Positions 1 to 8,812 of a stretch of 64,000 bases of DNA are shown here, in pieces. Below the pieces are notes generated by a model that did no database searches, was not told the origin of the DNA, and worked only from the letters and a program-made list of their open reading frames with translations. Location: the NCBI GenBank assembly GCA_944321175.1, contig CALUKI010000012.1, positions 31,704 through 95,703 of the forward strand, written 5' to 3'. This DNA comes from an uncultured Alistipes sp. Its GTDB lineage: Bacteria; Bacteroidota; Bacteroidia; Bacteroidales; Rikenellaceae. Every line of letters starts with the position of its first letter. Within the stretch, counting starts at the first letter, position 1. The position numbers and the translations under genes are program-made.

Positions 1-1148
1 TCGTCGCCGATGTCGATTGCCAGCTGCTGCGCAACGACCGCTGCAGAACGACGACCTTCCGTCACGGTGCAGCGGGAAATTATGCGACGGCAGCCGTTTC
101 GATGCCGGTGGAGGAGGGCCGTCCGTTCGACAGGACGGTGGATCCGATGCCTTTCGTGCCGCAGGACACCTCGCGGCGTCACGACCGTTGCGGGGAGATT
201 CTCGACATGCAGGCCACGGGCCTGGCGCAGCGGTTGCGCCATACGCATTGCCGGCGTGTCGTGATCGGCATTTCGGGCGGTCTGGATTCGACACTGGCGC
301 TGCTGGTCGCCGTGCGAGCCTTCGACCGACTGAAACTCGACCGACACGGAATCTTCGGAATTACGATGCCGGGGTTCGGTACGACGGACCGTACCTACAA
401 CAATGCCTTGGAACTGATGCGGCGGTTGGGCATTACGGTGCGGGAGATCCCGATCCGCGCCGCCTGCGAACAGCATTTTCGGGACATCGGACTGCCGGAA
501 GAGGACCGTTCGACGACCTATGAGAATGCACAGGCACGCGAACGCACACAGATCCTGATGGATGTGGCCAACCGTGAAGGCGCGTTGGTCATCGGTACGG
601 GAGACCTGTCGGAACTGGCGCTCGGCTGGGCGACCTACAACGGCGATCACATGTCGATGTATGGGGTGAACGGCTCGGTGCCGAAGACCCTCGTGCGCCA
701 TATCGTCAAGTGGTATGCCGGGCATTGCGCCGAGAATCATGTCGGGGAGATCCTGCGTGACGTTGTGGCAACCCCCGTCTCGCCGGAACTGTTGCCGGCC
801 GACGCCGAAGGAGACATCGCTCAGAAGACCGAAGACCTTGTCGGGCCCTATGAGTTGCACGATTTTTTCCTTTATCGTTTTGTCAGACAAGGGTTTTCAC
901 CCGAAAAGATACTTTTTCTGGCATGCAGGGCGTTTGAAAAACGATACGACCGTGCGACGATTCTGCACTGGATGCGCATCTTTTTTACGCGCTTCTTTGC
1001 CCAGCAGTTCAAACGTTCGGCGTTGCCCGACGGCCCGAAGGTGGGTTCGGTTACGTTGTCTCCGCGCGGCGACTGGCGGATGCCGTCGGATGCGAGTGCG
1101 GAGGTATGGTTGGTGGAAATAAACCAACTGGAAAAGGAGGATATATGA
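1..1148 (+). CDS. nadE: Glutamine-dependent NAD+ synthetase, 3' part
   Basis: Converts nicotinic acid adenine dinucleotide to NAD+ using ATP and ammonia, the last step of NAD synthesis in the cytoplasm. The reading frame is open from the first bases of the window, so the gene starts upstream and the N-terminal nitrilase-type glutaminase domain is largely missing. What is visible is the C-terminal synthetase domain, with the ATP-pyrophosphatase loop SGGLDST shortly after its beginning and the downstream [12 protein letters not shown] and [17 protein letters not shown] stretches typical of the family. An internal ATG at 102 is not the real start, because homologous-looking sequence continues 5' of it. 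The stop at 1146-1148 overlaps the ATG of the next gene by 4 bases (ATGA), so the two are probably co-translated. Confidence 0.93.
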   Translation, partial: VADVDCQLLRNDRCRTTTFRHGAAGNYATAAVSMPVEEGRPFDRTVDPMPFVPQDTSRRHDRCGEILDMQATGLAQRLRHTHCRRVVIGISGGLDSTLALLVAVRAFDRLKLDRHGIFGITMPGFGTTDRTYNNALELMRRLGITVREIPIRAACEQHFRDIGLPEEDRSTTYENAQARERTQILMDVANREGALVIGTGDLSELALGWATYNGDHMSMYGVNGSVPKTLVRHIVKWYAGHCAENHVGEILRDVVATPVSPELLPADAEGDIAQKTEDLVGPYELHDFFLYRFVRQGFSPEKILFLACRAFEKRYDRATILHWMRIFFTRFFAQQFKRSALPDGPKVGSVTLSPRGDWRMPSDASAEVWLVEINQLEKEDI

Positions 1149-1771
1149 GAATGAACAGACATGCAGTTATTTGTATCGCATTGATTCTATGCGGTATTGC
1201 ACCGAGAGCAGCGGCTCAGAACTGGAAGAACGCGCTCAAGGATGTGGCTTCGAATGTCGTCGATAAGGCGACCGACGGCAAGGCGACCGAATTGTTGATG
1301 GTCGGATCGTGGAGTTATTCGGCTCCGGGGGTGAAGCTGGAGAGCGACAATACGCTGGCCGATCTGGGCGCTTCGGCCATGACCGGAAAGTTGCAGGGCA
1401 ATCTGAAGACCCTTTACGAACTGGTCGGAATCCGGCAGGGCGGATGCCGCTTTACCTTTGCGTCGGACAAGAGTTTCACCGCCGTCATCGGTGAGCGGAC
1501 GTTTCGCGGAACTTACGAGTATGCGGCATCGAGTCACGATGTGACACTCCGTTTCGAACGGCTGGCTCAGTTCGATCTGGGAACTTTGACAGGAAAAGCC
1601 TATCTGTCGGGTACCGATCTGCAACTGCTCTTTCCGGCTACGCGCTTGTTGACGATGATCGAAACGCTGAGTGAGAAACTCGCTTCGATCTCTTCTGCGG
1701 CCTCTTCGGTCGAGACGCTGTTGAAACAGTTCGAGTCGCTCTATCTGGGATTTGAATTCACCAAGGAATAA
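1145..1771 (+). CDS. DUF4923 family exported protein (first copy)
   Basis: A 208-residue protein with a signal peptide (residues 1-24, ending at an AAA-Q site) and no other membrane segment, so probably periplasmic or outer-membrane associated. The body, with [16 protein letters not shown], a repeated strand pattern and a TFRGTYEY segment, fits the DUF4923 family of Bacteroidales, whose function is unknown. The start at 1145 is preferred over an earlier in-frame codon at 1106 because it begins the signal peptide, overlaps the nadE stop by 4 bases and follows the purine-rich AAAAGGAGGATAT, one of the few strong ribosome-binding sites here. It is followed with a one-base overlap (TAATG) by a paralogue. 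The family name is recalled from motif resemblance only. Confidence 0.75.
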   Translation: MRMNRHAVICIALILCGIAPRAAAQNWKNALKDVASNVVDKATDGKATELLMVGSWSYSAPGVKLESDNTLADLGASAMTGKLQGNLKTLYELVGIRQGGCRFTFASDKSFTAVIGERTFRGTYEYAASSHDVTLRFERLAQFDLGTLTGKAYLSGTDLQLLFPATRLLTMIETLSEKLASISSAASSVETLLKQFESLYLGFEFTKE

Positions 1772-2457
1772 TGGAAACGGCCAATTCGGGAACGATCGCC
1801 TGCCGCCGGTCCCCTGTACGGGGAGTCCGTTGCAAGGGCGTAATAGTCCTTGTCCTATGGCTGGCTGCCGCCGCATGGTGTCAGCCGGCAGCGGCGCAGT
1901 CGTGGCAGACGTTGCTCAAGGATGTCTTCCAGTCATTGGGCGGTTCGGCGTCGGAAAAGCCGGCACAGGAAAAGGCGGCGGTACCGGTTCCGCCTTCGGC
2001 GAAGGAGTTGCAGGGAGTCTGGACCTATCAGGCTCCGGCAATCTCCTATACGGGAAGCGATATGCTTGCGACGCTGGCCGTCGCGACGCTCGAAAGCCAG
2101 TTGCCGGCCTATTATCAGCAGGCCGGATTGCTGCCGGGTGCCGGAACCTTCGCTTTTGGGGAGAACGATGTATTCGAGGCGGTGCTGGGTGCACATCGCA
2201 TTACGGGTACCTATAGGTATGCCGCTGCCGCAGGCGAGGTGTCCCTCTCTTTCCCGCTCGAAGGGAAACAGGTGTCGTTCAGGGGACGGGTGACGCTTGC
2301 CGATGACGTGCTGACGCTGATGTTCGAAGCGTCGGAGACACTTCGGACATTACGGGCCGCTTCGACTCAGTTCGCCCAGAACCAGAAGGTGCAGCAGATC
2401 TCCGCCATCCTCGATGCCTATCCGGGTATCATGCTGGGGGCGAAAATGAAGAAATGA
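1771..2457 (+). CDS. DUF4923 family exported protein (second copy)
   Basis: A 228-residue paralogue of the preceding gene. It has a longer N-terminus before the hydrophobic signal segment (about residues 22-42), then SWQTLLKDVFQSLGG, matching [15 protein letters not shown] of the first copy, and LQGVWTYQAPAISY, matching [14 protein letters not shown]. The ATG shares its A with the preceding TAA stop, so translation is probably coupled. The signal peptide may really begin at an internal codon, because the first 20 residues are polar and unusual. Function is unknown. The pair looks like a tandem duplication in a nadE transcription unit. Confidence 0.72.
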   Translation: METANSGTIACRRSPVRGVRCKGVIVLVLWLAAAAWCQPAAAQSWQTLLKDVFQSLGGSASEKPAQEKAAVPVPPSAKELQGVWTYQAPAISYTGSDMLATLAVATLESQLPAYYQQAGLLPGAGTFAFGENDVFEAVLGAHRITGTYRYAAAAGEVSLSFPLEGKQVSFRGRVTLADDVLTLMFEASETLRTLRAASTQFAQNQKVQQISAILDAYPGIMLGAKMKK

Positions 2458-2828
2458 GCGCTTCCGCGTCTTCCCTTTGACGGGTTTCCCCGCGAAGAGA
2501 CCGTGCCTGATGCCTTTTGCAAACCGGGAGCCGGTTTCATGCCGTCAGTTCGGCGGATGTTTCGTGAAACGAACCGCCCTGCATGCAGGGCGGTTCGCCG
2601 TTTTCAGGAGCGATGGCGGATTCCGTGCTCCGGCCGTTTTCGGGGGCGGCCGGCAGTTTCCGTGCGGTTGCCCTTTTCATGAGGTCCCGCCGCCCGCCTC
2701 CTGAGCCCGCCTCCGCTCGGCGGACGGGTTTCTCTTCGTCCGGCAGTCCGCCCCTCCTCGGCGGCCGCCCTGTTTTGTCGGGAGACGGTTCCCTGCAGGC
2801 AGAATCATGCGCCGGCACCTTTGCGGCC
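2458..2828. other. Intergenic region between convergent genes
   Basis: 371 bases without a convincing gene, between the DUF4923 pair (+) and the PCMD lipoprotein (-). It holds the palindrome listed at 2570-2597 and several short GC-rich inverted repeats further right. Reading frames here lack any recognisable domain. Confidence 0.6.
2570..2597. terminator. Perfect 28-base palindrome, likely bidirectional terminator
   Basis: The arms CGAACCGCCCT and AGGGCGGTTCG flank GCATGC, so the whole 28 bases read the same on both strands. It lies between convergent transcription units and is followed by short T runs on both strands, which suggests a shared terminator. It could also be a protein-binding palindrome. 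Confidence 0.6.
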
Positions 2829-4430
2829 TTATTCGTAAACCAGTTCGAAATCATCGACCCACATCTCGCTGTCGGAACTTCCGGTAAAGTAGTCGCCGTA
2901 GCGCGACGCCGAACATACGATCATCAGATGTGTCGGGCGAATGCTTGTCGAGGTGTAGTCGAGCCGAATGGTGAATTCCTGCCACTGATCGATGCTGCTG
3001 CTCATAACCAGTTCTCCGTATGCGACCACATCCTTCCCTTTCGAATCGAAGAAGGTCTTTACATCGCCCGTGAAGACCCCGACCGGAGATTGTTCCGTGC
3101 CGCCGTATTCGGCTGCAGTCCATGTTCCGAGTGCGATGTAGATGATACCCTGATCCGGATCCCCCTTCGAAAGTTTCAACCCCGCAGGGACATTCTTGAT
3201 GTGGTCGATCTTTCCGCGATTGTATTTTACCCAGCCGCGAAGCGCTGTGGGACGGCCCGTGAAGGGCTGGCCGAAATCGACATAGCCATCCGTTCCCTGC
3301 GTCTTGGCGTAACGCCCCGTGAAGAGATTGCCGGCACCGAATTTCCCGACACCTAAAACGGCGACGTACTGCGATCTGAGACATGCACAATAGATGCCTT
3401 CGGAACCGGGGCGCGGATCCTTTTCGTTTGTCGTGACAAGTTTGTTGAGCGTCATGGATCCGGGATTCCCCGTAGCCCAGAACCGTTCGGCTGGAGCCGC
3501 ATCGGCAGCATAGGGATAAAGGATCTCTCCGATGGTGCTCCAGGTCTCGAACCCGCTGTTGGGCAGCGTAGGTTCGGCCTCGGTGATGAACTCCTGTATG
3601 CCGCTTTCGTCGGCGTCGGAATAGGCCTGCACTTCGTACTGTGTTTCGGGTTGGAGCCCCGAAAGCCTTGTGTGGAATGTTCCGCCGTCAACCTCGACAT
3701 CGGGAGCCGTGATCCACTTCTCTTCGCCCTTCTTGCGGTAGCGGAATCCCATCTCCGTATCGCGCACGCCGTCGGCCGCGAGCCATGCAATGCGGGCCCA
3801 CGCATCGCATTGCGTGATGCGTACGGCCACGTCGGTCTGTTCGACGAAAAGCCGCCACTGTTCGGTCCGTCCGTGTGCCGTGACATCCACCAGGCGGACC
3901 GATTCGAACGAGGTTGCGCCTTCGATCTGCGGCGAGTAGGCGGTGATCTCCGCCGGGCCGAGCTTGAGCGCCGTCACTTCGATGTTCCGGAGGTCGGTAT
4001 TGCGCGATACATATGCCGTAGCCGTGCGGTTGGCGGGGTCAATCAGGGCCGTTCCCACCTGTTTGCGGACGTTGAAGTAGCGATCGATGGTCTGCGTTGC
4101 GACGATGCTCCAGGCATAGTCCTGATAGAGCGACAAGGTGGTGTACAGGGGTGTCCTCAGGTCGAACGTTCCGGGGAAGGCGACGGACGAGGAGCCGCCT
4201 TCGGTAATTGTCGCCTGCGAGATTTCGACATTCCGGATGTCGGTTGTTTCGAGCAGCGGAAGGGTAACGGTCCGTTGGGCGAGGTTGATGTCGGCCGCAC
4301 CGTCGAGGCCTTCGGCTTCGACCGCTTCGAAGACGATTTCGACGACGGGATAGGGCAGGTCGTTCTTGATACATCCGCCGAAAAGCGCCGCGAGCGTCAG
4401 TGCGCAACAAAAAAAGATCTGTCGTTTCAT
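2829..4430 (-). CDS. PCMD-domain surface lipoprotein
   Basis: A 533-residue lipoprotein with a lipoprotein signal (MKRQIFFCCALTLAALFGGC, Cys at 20). The middle contains a fibronectin-III-like stretch (GFRYRKKGEEKWITA to LQPETQYEVQAYSD, about residues 245-295). The C-terminal half has the NSGFETW, NLFTGRY and RYGDYFTGSSDSEMWVDDFELVYE-type ending of the PCMD (putative carbohydrate metabolism) domain. The start at 4428-4430 is chosen because it begins the signal peptide; the frame stays open far upstream only by chance. It lies 2 bases after the barrel gene and is the last gene of the locus. The C-terminus is clearly homologous to that of the protein at 6381-8744. It is probably exposed on the outer membrane; the ligand is unknown. 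Confidence 0.8.
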   Translation of the reverse strand: MKRQIFFCCALTLAALFGGCIKNDLPYPVVEIVFEAVEAEGLDGAADINLAQRTVTLPLLETTDIRNVEISQATITEGGSSSVAFPGTFDLRTPLYTTLSLYQDYAWSIVATQTIDRYFNVRKQVGTALIDPANRTATAYVSRNTDLRNIEVTALKLGPAEITAYSPQIEGATSFESVRLVDVTAHGRTEQWRLFVEQTDVAVRITQCDAWARIAWLAADGVRDTEMGFRYRKKGEEKWITAPDVEVDGGTFHTRLSGLQPETQYEVQAYSDADESGIQEFITEAEPTLPNSGFETWSTIGEILYPYAADAAPAERFWATGNPGSMTLNKLVTTNEKDPRPGSEGIYCACLRSQYVAVLGVGKFGAGNLFTGRYAKTQGTDGYVDFGQPFTGRPTALRGWVKYNRGKIDHIKNVPAGLKLSKGDPDQGIIYIALGTWTAAEYGGTEQSPVGVFTGDVKTFFDSKGKDVVAYGELVMSSSIDQWQEFTIRLDYTSTSIRPTHLMIVCSASRYGDYFTGSSDSEMWVDDFELVYE

Positions 4431-4432
4431 GG

Positions 4433-5266
4433 TTACTCTTTCTTTTTGTCCCACAAATGAACGGTCATGCCCACGTTGATATTGGCCAGATTGAGCCGGA
4501 ATCTCATTTTCGAGGCGGTACGGCTTCCGGTGTTTCCGTCCTGATCGGTTTGGTTGATCTTCGAGTACTGGAACCCGCCCAGTCCGAAAGAGAGTGTGCC
4601 GCAGACATTCGGGAAGATATAGACCGCGACGCCGGGGTTGAACGACACCTGCAGCTTCGTCGATTTGCTGCGGGTGGATTTCGGGGTGTCGCCGGACATG
4701 TAGGAGAAGTCGGTTCGTCCGATCATGCCGGAGAGTTCGAGCTCGGCGAAGAGGCCGAAGCTGCCTTTGCGGTCGATGCCCGTGTAGGAGCGGTGGAAGA
4801 GCCCGAAGGAGTAGGCGTTGCCGTCGTAATCCATGTCGTTGATAGAGAGATCGAGATCGTTCTGCGACCCCAGATCGACTTCGAGATTTCCCATCCCTGC
4901 GCCGATGTGCCTGTATCCGAGCCGCAGCCCGACACAGTTGTTGTCGCGGTAGAAGTAGCCGACGAAAGGATTCACCTGCGCCATGGTACCGCTGAGGTTC
5001 ATCTTGTCGAGGATGAGCATGAAATCGGAGTTGTCGCTCGAGAGGGTTCCGTAAGAAGCGGTGATACCGAGCATGACTTCCCCTTTGTAGGCGAACTTGT
5101 TGTGCCCGATTCCGCGGTCGATACGTTTCGCGGTCGGGAGAAAGCGGTGTTTTTCGATAAAGACGGAGTCTTTTCGCGGTGTTGCGGGTGTTTCGCAGAT
5201 CGGGCCGGCGGCAGCGGAGAGTACCGCAGGCGCAAGGAGCAGGATAAGGAATAAATTCTTCTTCAT
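4433..5266 (-). CDS. Outer-membrane beta-barrel protein (barrel 2 of a pair)
   Basis: A 277-residue protein with a signal peptide (residues 1-19, ending SAAAG) followed by alternating aromatic and glycine strands: KGEVMLGITASYG, FVGYFYRDNNCVGLRLGYR, SFGLFAELELSGMIG. The last strands (FRLNLANINVGMTVHLW) resemble a barrel C-terminus. It is a paralogue of the next upstream gene (5279-6250): both share an RG...K(G) segment before the first strand, a glycine-rich middle and the F..NL..I..G closing strand. It sits 12 bases downstream of that paralogue and 2 bases upstream of the PCMD lipoprotein, so the three are co-transcribed. It could form an outer-membrane anchor or channel for the neighbouring lipoproteins; this is inference. 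Confidence 0.75.
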   Translation of the reverse strand: MKKNLFLILLLAPAVLSAAAGPICETPATPRKDSVFIEKHRFLPTAKRIDRGIGHNKFAYKGEVMLGITASYGTLSSDNSDFMLILDKMNLSGTMAQVNPFVGYFYRDNNCVGLRLGYRHIGAGMGNLEVDLGSQNDLDLSINDMDYDGNAYSFGLFHRSYTGIDRKGSFGLFAELELSGMIGRTDFSYMSGDTPKSTRSKSTKLQVSFNPGVAVYIFPNVCGTLSFGLGGFQYSKINQTDQDGNTGSRTASKMRFRLNLANINVGMTVHLWDKKKE

Positions 5267-5278
5267 TGCGATGCGGTG

Positions 5279-6250
5279 TTAGAGGTAGAACGATACGCCC
5301 AGCCCGATGGAGAGCAGGTTTACTTTGAAATTCATGTCGCTGGTGTGGCGGGTTCCGACGGATACCTGATTGTGTACCTGCCGGACGCGGCTGTATCCGA
5401 TACCCATCATTCCGACATCGACTTCGATGGCCATGTTGTTTGTCGCGAAAGCGATGAGGCCGGGCGAGAGGCCGAGTTCGAAGTTGAATCCGCGCTGGAA
5501 AGTCCCTTTTATGGGGCTGTCGGCGGCGAACCTGGCCTGCGAGCCGCCGAAGAGGAGTTGGATGTCGGTGTAGATTCCGAATCGTTTCGAGTCTCCGAAG
5601 GGGATGTATCGGCGGTATGTCGCCGCGAACGAATAGGAGTGCTGCAGCGCGTAGTAGTAATCGACGCTGAGGTCGGTCGAGGAGTCCCCGCTTCCGAAGC
5701 TGACGTTTGCACCGTCGAGTTTCAAGAGGGAGCGGCCATAGATGAAACGCATGCCGACGGTCGAGTTGTTGCTCAGCGCGTATGCGATCATGGGGCTGAG
5801 CTTGAAGGTATAACCTTCGGAGGTTATGTCGTCGATGATCAGGACGTCGTAATTGGAGTTGTTGTGCGTGGAGTAGGATATTCTGCCGCCGAAAACCCAT
5901 TGACCTTTTGGCACGAAGATCGTGTTTCGGGAGCTGATGCCGCGTTCCGCGCGGCGTTGGTTTATGGTTTTGGGGGGCGCAGCCGCATTGATGCCGGCCT
6001 CCGCTGCAGCGGGAGCTGCCTTTGCGGCGGCAGCGGCTGTCGAATCCGGCATGTAGCGCAGGGATTCAGGCGGAGTGATCGCCGCGGGGGCCACGAACGC
6101 CGTTGAAATGTCGTGTCCGGTGCGAGCCTTCCGGTTGCAGTTCCCGACGTGCTGCATCGGAGCGTTGTTCGGTTCCACCGTGCGGGGGCCGGCCGTTGCG
6201 GAGGATGCGGCGAACAGGAGCAGCGGGAGAAGGATCTTGAGCTTTCGCAT
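5279..6250 (-). CDS. Outer-membrane beta-barrel protein (barrel 1 of a pair)
   Basis: A 323-residue protein with a signal peptide (1-20, SSATAG). An Ala/Pro-rich linker (residues about 55-95) precedes a predicted barrel starting at GQWVFGGRISYSTHNN, with later strands STVGMRFIYGRSLL, SYSFAATYRRYIPFG and GIYTDIQLLFGGSQ. It ends MNFKVNLLSIGLGVSFYL, a typical C-terminal barrel strand. It is paralogous to the gene at 4433-5266 but carries a longer N-terminal linker. It lies 130 bases after the stop of the PCMD/fimbrillin-like gene, with a terminator-like hairpin between, so it may head its own transcript. Confidence 0.75.
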   Translation of the reverse strand: MRKLKILLPLLLFAASSATAGPRTVEPNNAPMQHVGNCNRKARTGHDISTAFVAPAAITPPESLRYMPDSTAAAAAKAAPAAAEAGINAAAPPKTINQRRAERGISSRNTIFVPKGQWVFGGRISYSTHNNSNYDVLIIDDITSEGYTFKLSPMIAYALSNNSTVGMRFIYGRSLLKLDGANVSFGSGDSSTDLSVDYYYALQHSYSFAATYRRYIPFGDSKRFGIYTDIQLLFGGSQARFAADSPIKGTFQRGFNFELGLSPGLIAFATNNMAIEVDVGMMGIGYSRVRQVHNQVSVGTRHTSDMNFKVNLLSIGLGVSFYL

Positions 6251-6321
6251 ATTTCGTTCAGAGCGTTATGGTTTCGGTGCGGGATATGGGGAATGGAGTT
6301 TTGTAGAAATTGCGTTTCAAA

Positions 6322-6355
6322 AATCCCCGGACGGTCCGAGGGCCGTCCGGAGATT
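6322..6355 (-). terminator. Terminator after the fimbrillin/PCMD-like gene
   Basis: A 13-bp stem with one mismatch (arms 6322-6334 and 6343-6355, core CCGGACGG/CCGTCCGG) with an 8-base loop. On the minus strand it is followed by a run of T. It lies 26 bases past the stop of the gene ending at 6381 and probably ends or attenuates that transcript before the barrel genes. Confidence 0.7.
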
Positions 6356-6380
6356 TGCGAGTTGTTCCTGTCAGCGGGGC

Positions 6381-8744
6381 TTAGTACACCCACTCGAAAT
6401 CGGATACATACAGGCTATTCGATGCGCAACCATTCAAATAGTCTCCGTAACGACTTGTCGCACACGAGATTACAATGGTATATTTGCCTGTGGGAGCTGA
6501 ACAGTCCTTGTCGTAGTAATTTAAAGGAATAACATAGTCGGTCATCTCATCTTTAGTAGTGCTATTCGGGTAGAATGTTCCGTAGGCAATGATTTTTTCA
6601 CTGTCGCTCAAACCGGATTTCGTAGTCGGATTCCATACTCCGGTAGGTGTACCCTTACCCGCCGTTACCTGATGGCGGTCGGACCAATCGATGATGCAGA
6701 CGATAATGCTTGCTTCGTCCTGATCTCCTTCAGGGATGTACGATCCAGAATCGGTTGCCGTAACAGTTCCGATGTTTGCTTTGTATCTGAATTTTAACCC
6801 TGTCGGGCGGGCTGTGTATGTGTATGGTTGTCCGAAGCTTACTGTGCCGGTTTGTGCCATTATTCCATTGAATTTGAACAATCCGGTGAACAGGTTTCCG
6901 GGAGCGATATTAACAACCATTATGGGTTTGCTCGCTTGCATATAAGCTGCACCGAGAGTACTTGCGAACGTACAGAGACTGTTTGCCCATGTATTGTTTC
7001 CGCTGCCCCAAAATGTTGCGGATTCATTCTTGGTCGTATAGCAGGACAAACTGCCGTCATTTACGGATTTTATGCTGTCTCCTTTTGCTGTTTCGAATTC
7101 ACAGGTCGCAACGGTTTCTTCCCCGCTCAGGATACGGCATTCGTAGGTATGTCCTGCAAAAACACCGGTGCTGTTATCGACGGAGAAATAGTCCAGACCT
7201 CCTTCGTTTTGCTTGGCAACGCCCCAATCGGGAGTAATCGAGTAAACATTAGCAGTTCCGCTTGCTGTTGCATTTTTCCATGTACCGTCTTTGATCCGAT
7301 ATTGTACCGTTGCGCCATCAGGCATATCTGCGACTGTCAGCGAAGCCGTGTTTTTCCATAAATCCGCATCATTGTTATATGTAATTGTCGGATTTGCGAC
7401 GGATGCAGGCACATAAAAGACGAGTGTTCGTTCAATAGATTGTCCCAGAGCATCCGTCATGCTGAGTGTAAACTTATGATCTCCTGTGATATCGCCCAAC
7501 GCTTCAAGTGTGAGGATCATTGGAACGAGTGTGGACAAATCGAGTGTAAAGGCATCTTTATGTCCCTGCAGCGGATTGGGAAATGCTACACCTATGCCCG
7601 TAAGGAAAGAGTAAACAGCAGGATTTCCAATAACGTCCATCGTTATGATATTTCCTTCGGTCGGGAATCCGCCCTCGCCTCCAAGTACTGTTGCCAAAAT
7701 CGGCGAGTCAATCGTAATGACGAATCCCTTGATTCCGGCTGCAGCCTGAAGGTTGACCTTCACGCTCATACCCAACTGGATCTCCTCCTTGTCATAGGTG
7801 CCGTCGGCGTTGGGGGTGTGACCCTCCCACTCCATCGTCGGTGCGGCTGCAAGTGCATTCCATGCGCTTACGGCGGTGGTCTTGTAGGCCAGCTCGCCGG
7901 CTGCCAACGTCGTGCCGTCGTCGGTCAGTGCAACAGTTTTCGTATGACCTTCGGTCACGATCGTGGCCGTCAGGGCTCCGTAGTCACCGGCCGGAACGTT
8001 GAAGTAGGCCTTGAACTCCGCAGCCGCAGGTTCGCTGCCGGCGTCGTAGCTCATCGTGATCGAACTGCTTTGTCCCGCCGTGCTGAGCGCGCCTGTCCGG
8101 TCGGTGAGCGAAATGTCAAAGGTCTGTGCCGCGATGATCTCGCCTCCGGCAGCCGTCAGCGTCACGCTCTGGACTTTCTCCTTCGACACGGCGGCATCGT
8201 CGGTCGTGAAGGTCAGCGCAATGATCGACGTCAGGCGCTGCAGGCCGAACGTCACGGCTTCGCCTGCCGGCGTCTTGCCCGGCTGGGAGTTGGCATGGGT
8301 GACCGGCTCCGAAACGAGCGGGTCGTAAGCGCCGTTGAAATTGCTGCCGTTCTGGGTACGGGCCGCACCGAAGGGAATCTGATGCTCGGCACCGTCCGTC
8401 CCGACACGCGGGTAGATGGCCTGATAGGTCCAGTCGGTCGTCGTGTTGATCAGCTCGCCTTCGAAGACCTTCGTATCGGCATTGAACGTGAAGCCGGCCT
8501 TCTCCGAGTTGGCATAGACCGTCATGGCGTCGTTGGCATCCCATGCGCCGCTGAAGCGGCCGTTCTCCTCGTCCACCGTGATCTGCGAACGGGTTTCGGG
8601 CATCGTTGCCTGAAGGCTGACCTTGATTTTTCCGGCCGTCGGCTGCTGATCGGTCGTATCGTCGGTCGAGCAGGCGGCGAATGTCGTTGCGAGCGCCGCA
8701 ACGAACAATCCTTTTGCAAATGCGTATTTCATTGTCTGTTTCAT
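6381..8744 (-). CDS. Large lipoprotein with fimbrillin-like N-terminus and PCMD-like C-terminus
   Basis: A 787-residue lipoprotein (signal ending TFAACS; lipid-attachment Cys near residue 21). Residues about 35-270 resemble Bacteroidales fimbrillin-like proteins: ATMPETRSQIT near the start, NDAMTVYA, then alternating Thr/Ser-rich strands. The middle (about 305-450) has an MEWEGH...VNLQAAAGIKGF block shared with the DUF4493 lipoprotein at 9083-10423. The C-terminal 230 residues (NLFTGLFKFNG, SFGQPYTYTARPTGL, ending RYGDYLNGCASNSLYVSDFEWVY) match the PCMD-type end of the gene at 2829-4430. The start at 8742-8744 begins the signal peptide (a second Met follows 4 residues later); the open frame upstream of it has no coding character. 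It probably builds or decorates a surface structure. Base composition drops toward AT in the 3' half (about 6400-7700), suggesting a mosaic gene. Confidence 0.78.
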   Translation of the reverse strand: MKQTMKYAFAKGLFVAALATTFAACSTDDTTDQQPTAGKIKVSLQATMPETRSQITVDEENGRFSGAWDANDAMTVYANSEKAGFTFNADTKVFEGELINTTTDWTYQAIYPRVGTDGAEHQIPFGAARTQNGSNFNGAYDPLVSEPVTHANSQPGKTPAGEAVTFGLQRLTSIIALTFTTDDAAVSKEKVQSVTLTAAGGEIIAAQTFDISLTDRTGALSTAGQSSSITMSYDAGSEPAAAEFKAYFNVPAGDYGALTATIVTEGHTKTVALTDDGTTLAAGELAYKTTAVSAWNALAAAPTMEWEGHTPNADGTYDKEEIQLGMSVKVNLQAAAGIKGFVITIDSPILATVLGGEGGFPTEGNIITMDVIGNPAVYSFLTGIGVAFPNPLQGHKDAFTLDLSTLVPMILTLEALGDITGDHKFTLSMTDALGQSIERTLVFYVPASVANPTITYNNDADLWKNTASLTVADMPDGATVQYRIKDGTWKNATASGTANVYSITPDWGVAKQNEGGLDYFSVDNSTGVFAGHTYECRILSGEETVATCEFETAKGDSIKSVNDGSLSCYTTKNESATFWGSGNNTWANSLCTFASTLGAAYMQASKPIMVVNIAPGNLFTGLFKFNGIMAQTGTVSFGQPYTYTARPTGLKFRYKANIGTVTATDSGSYIPEGDQDEASIIVCIIDWSDRHQVTAGKGTPTGVWNPTTKSGLSDSEKIIAYGTFYPNSTTKDEMTDYVIPLNYYDKDCSAPTGKYTIVISCATSRYGDYLNGCASNSLYVSDFEWVY

Positions 8745-8812
8745 TGTTTCGTCAAACTTTTTCCTCCCCGCCCTGTCGCGGGTTTGTCGTGGATCTGCCC
8801 TTGTGCGGCGCG

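Noticed and set aside
4431..5900. N-terminal extension of the PCMD lipoprotein into a 1023-codon frame
   Set aside because: The extension runs through the two barrel genes in another frame and is Arg/Pro rich. The lipoprotein signal at 4430 marks the true start.
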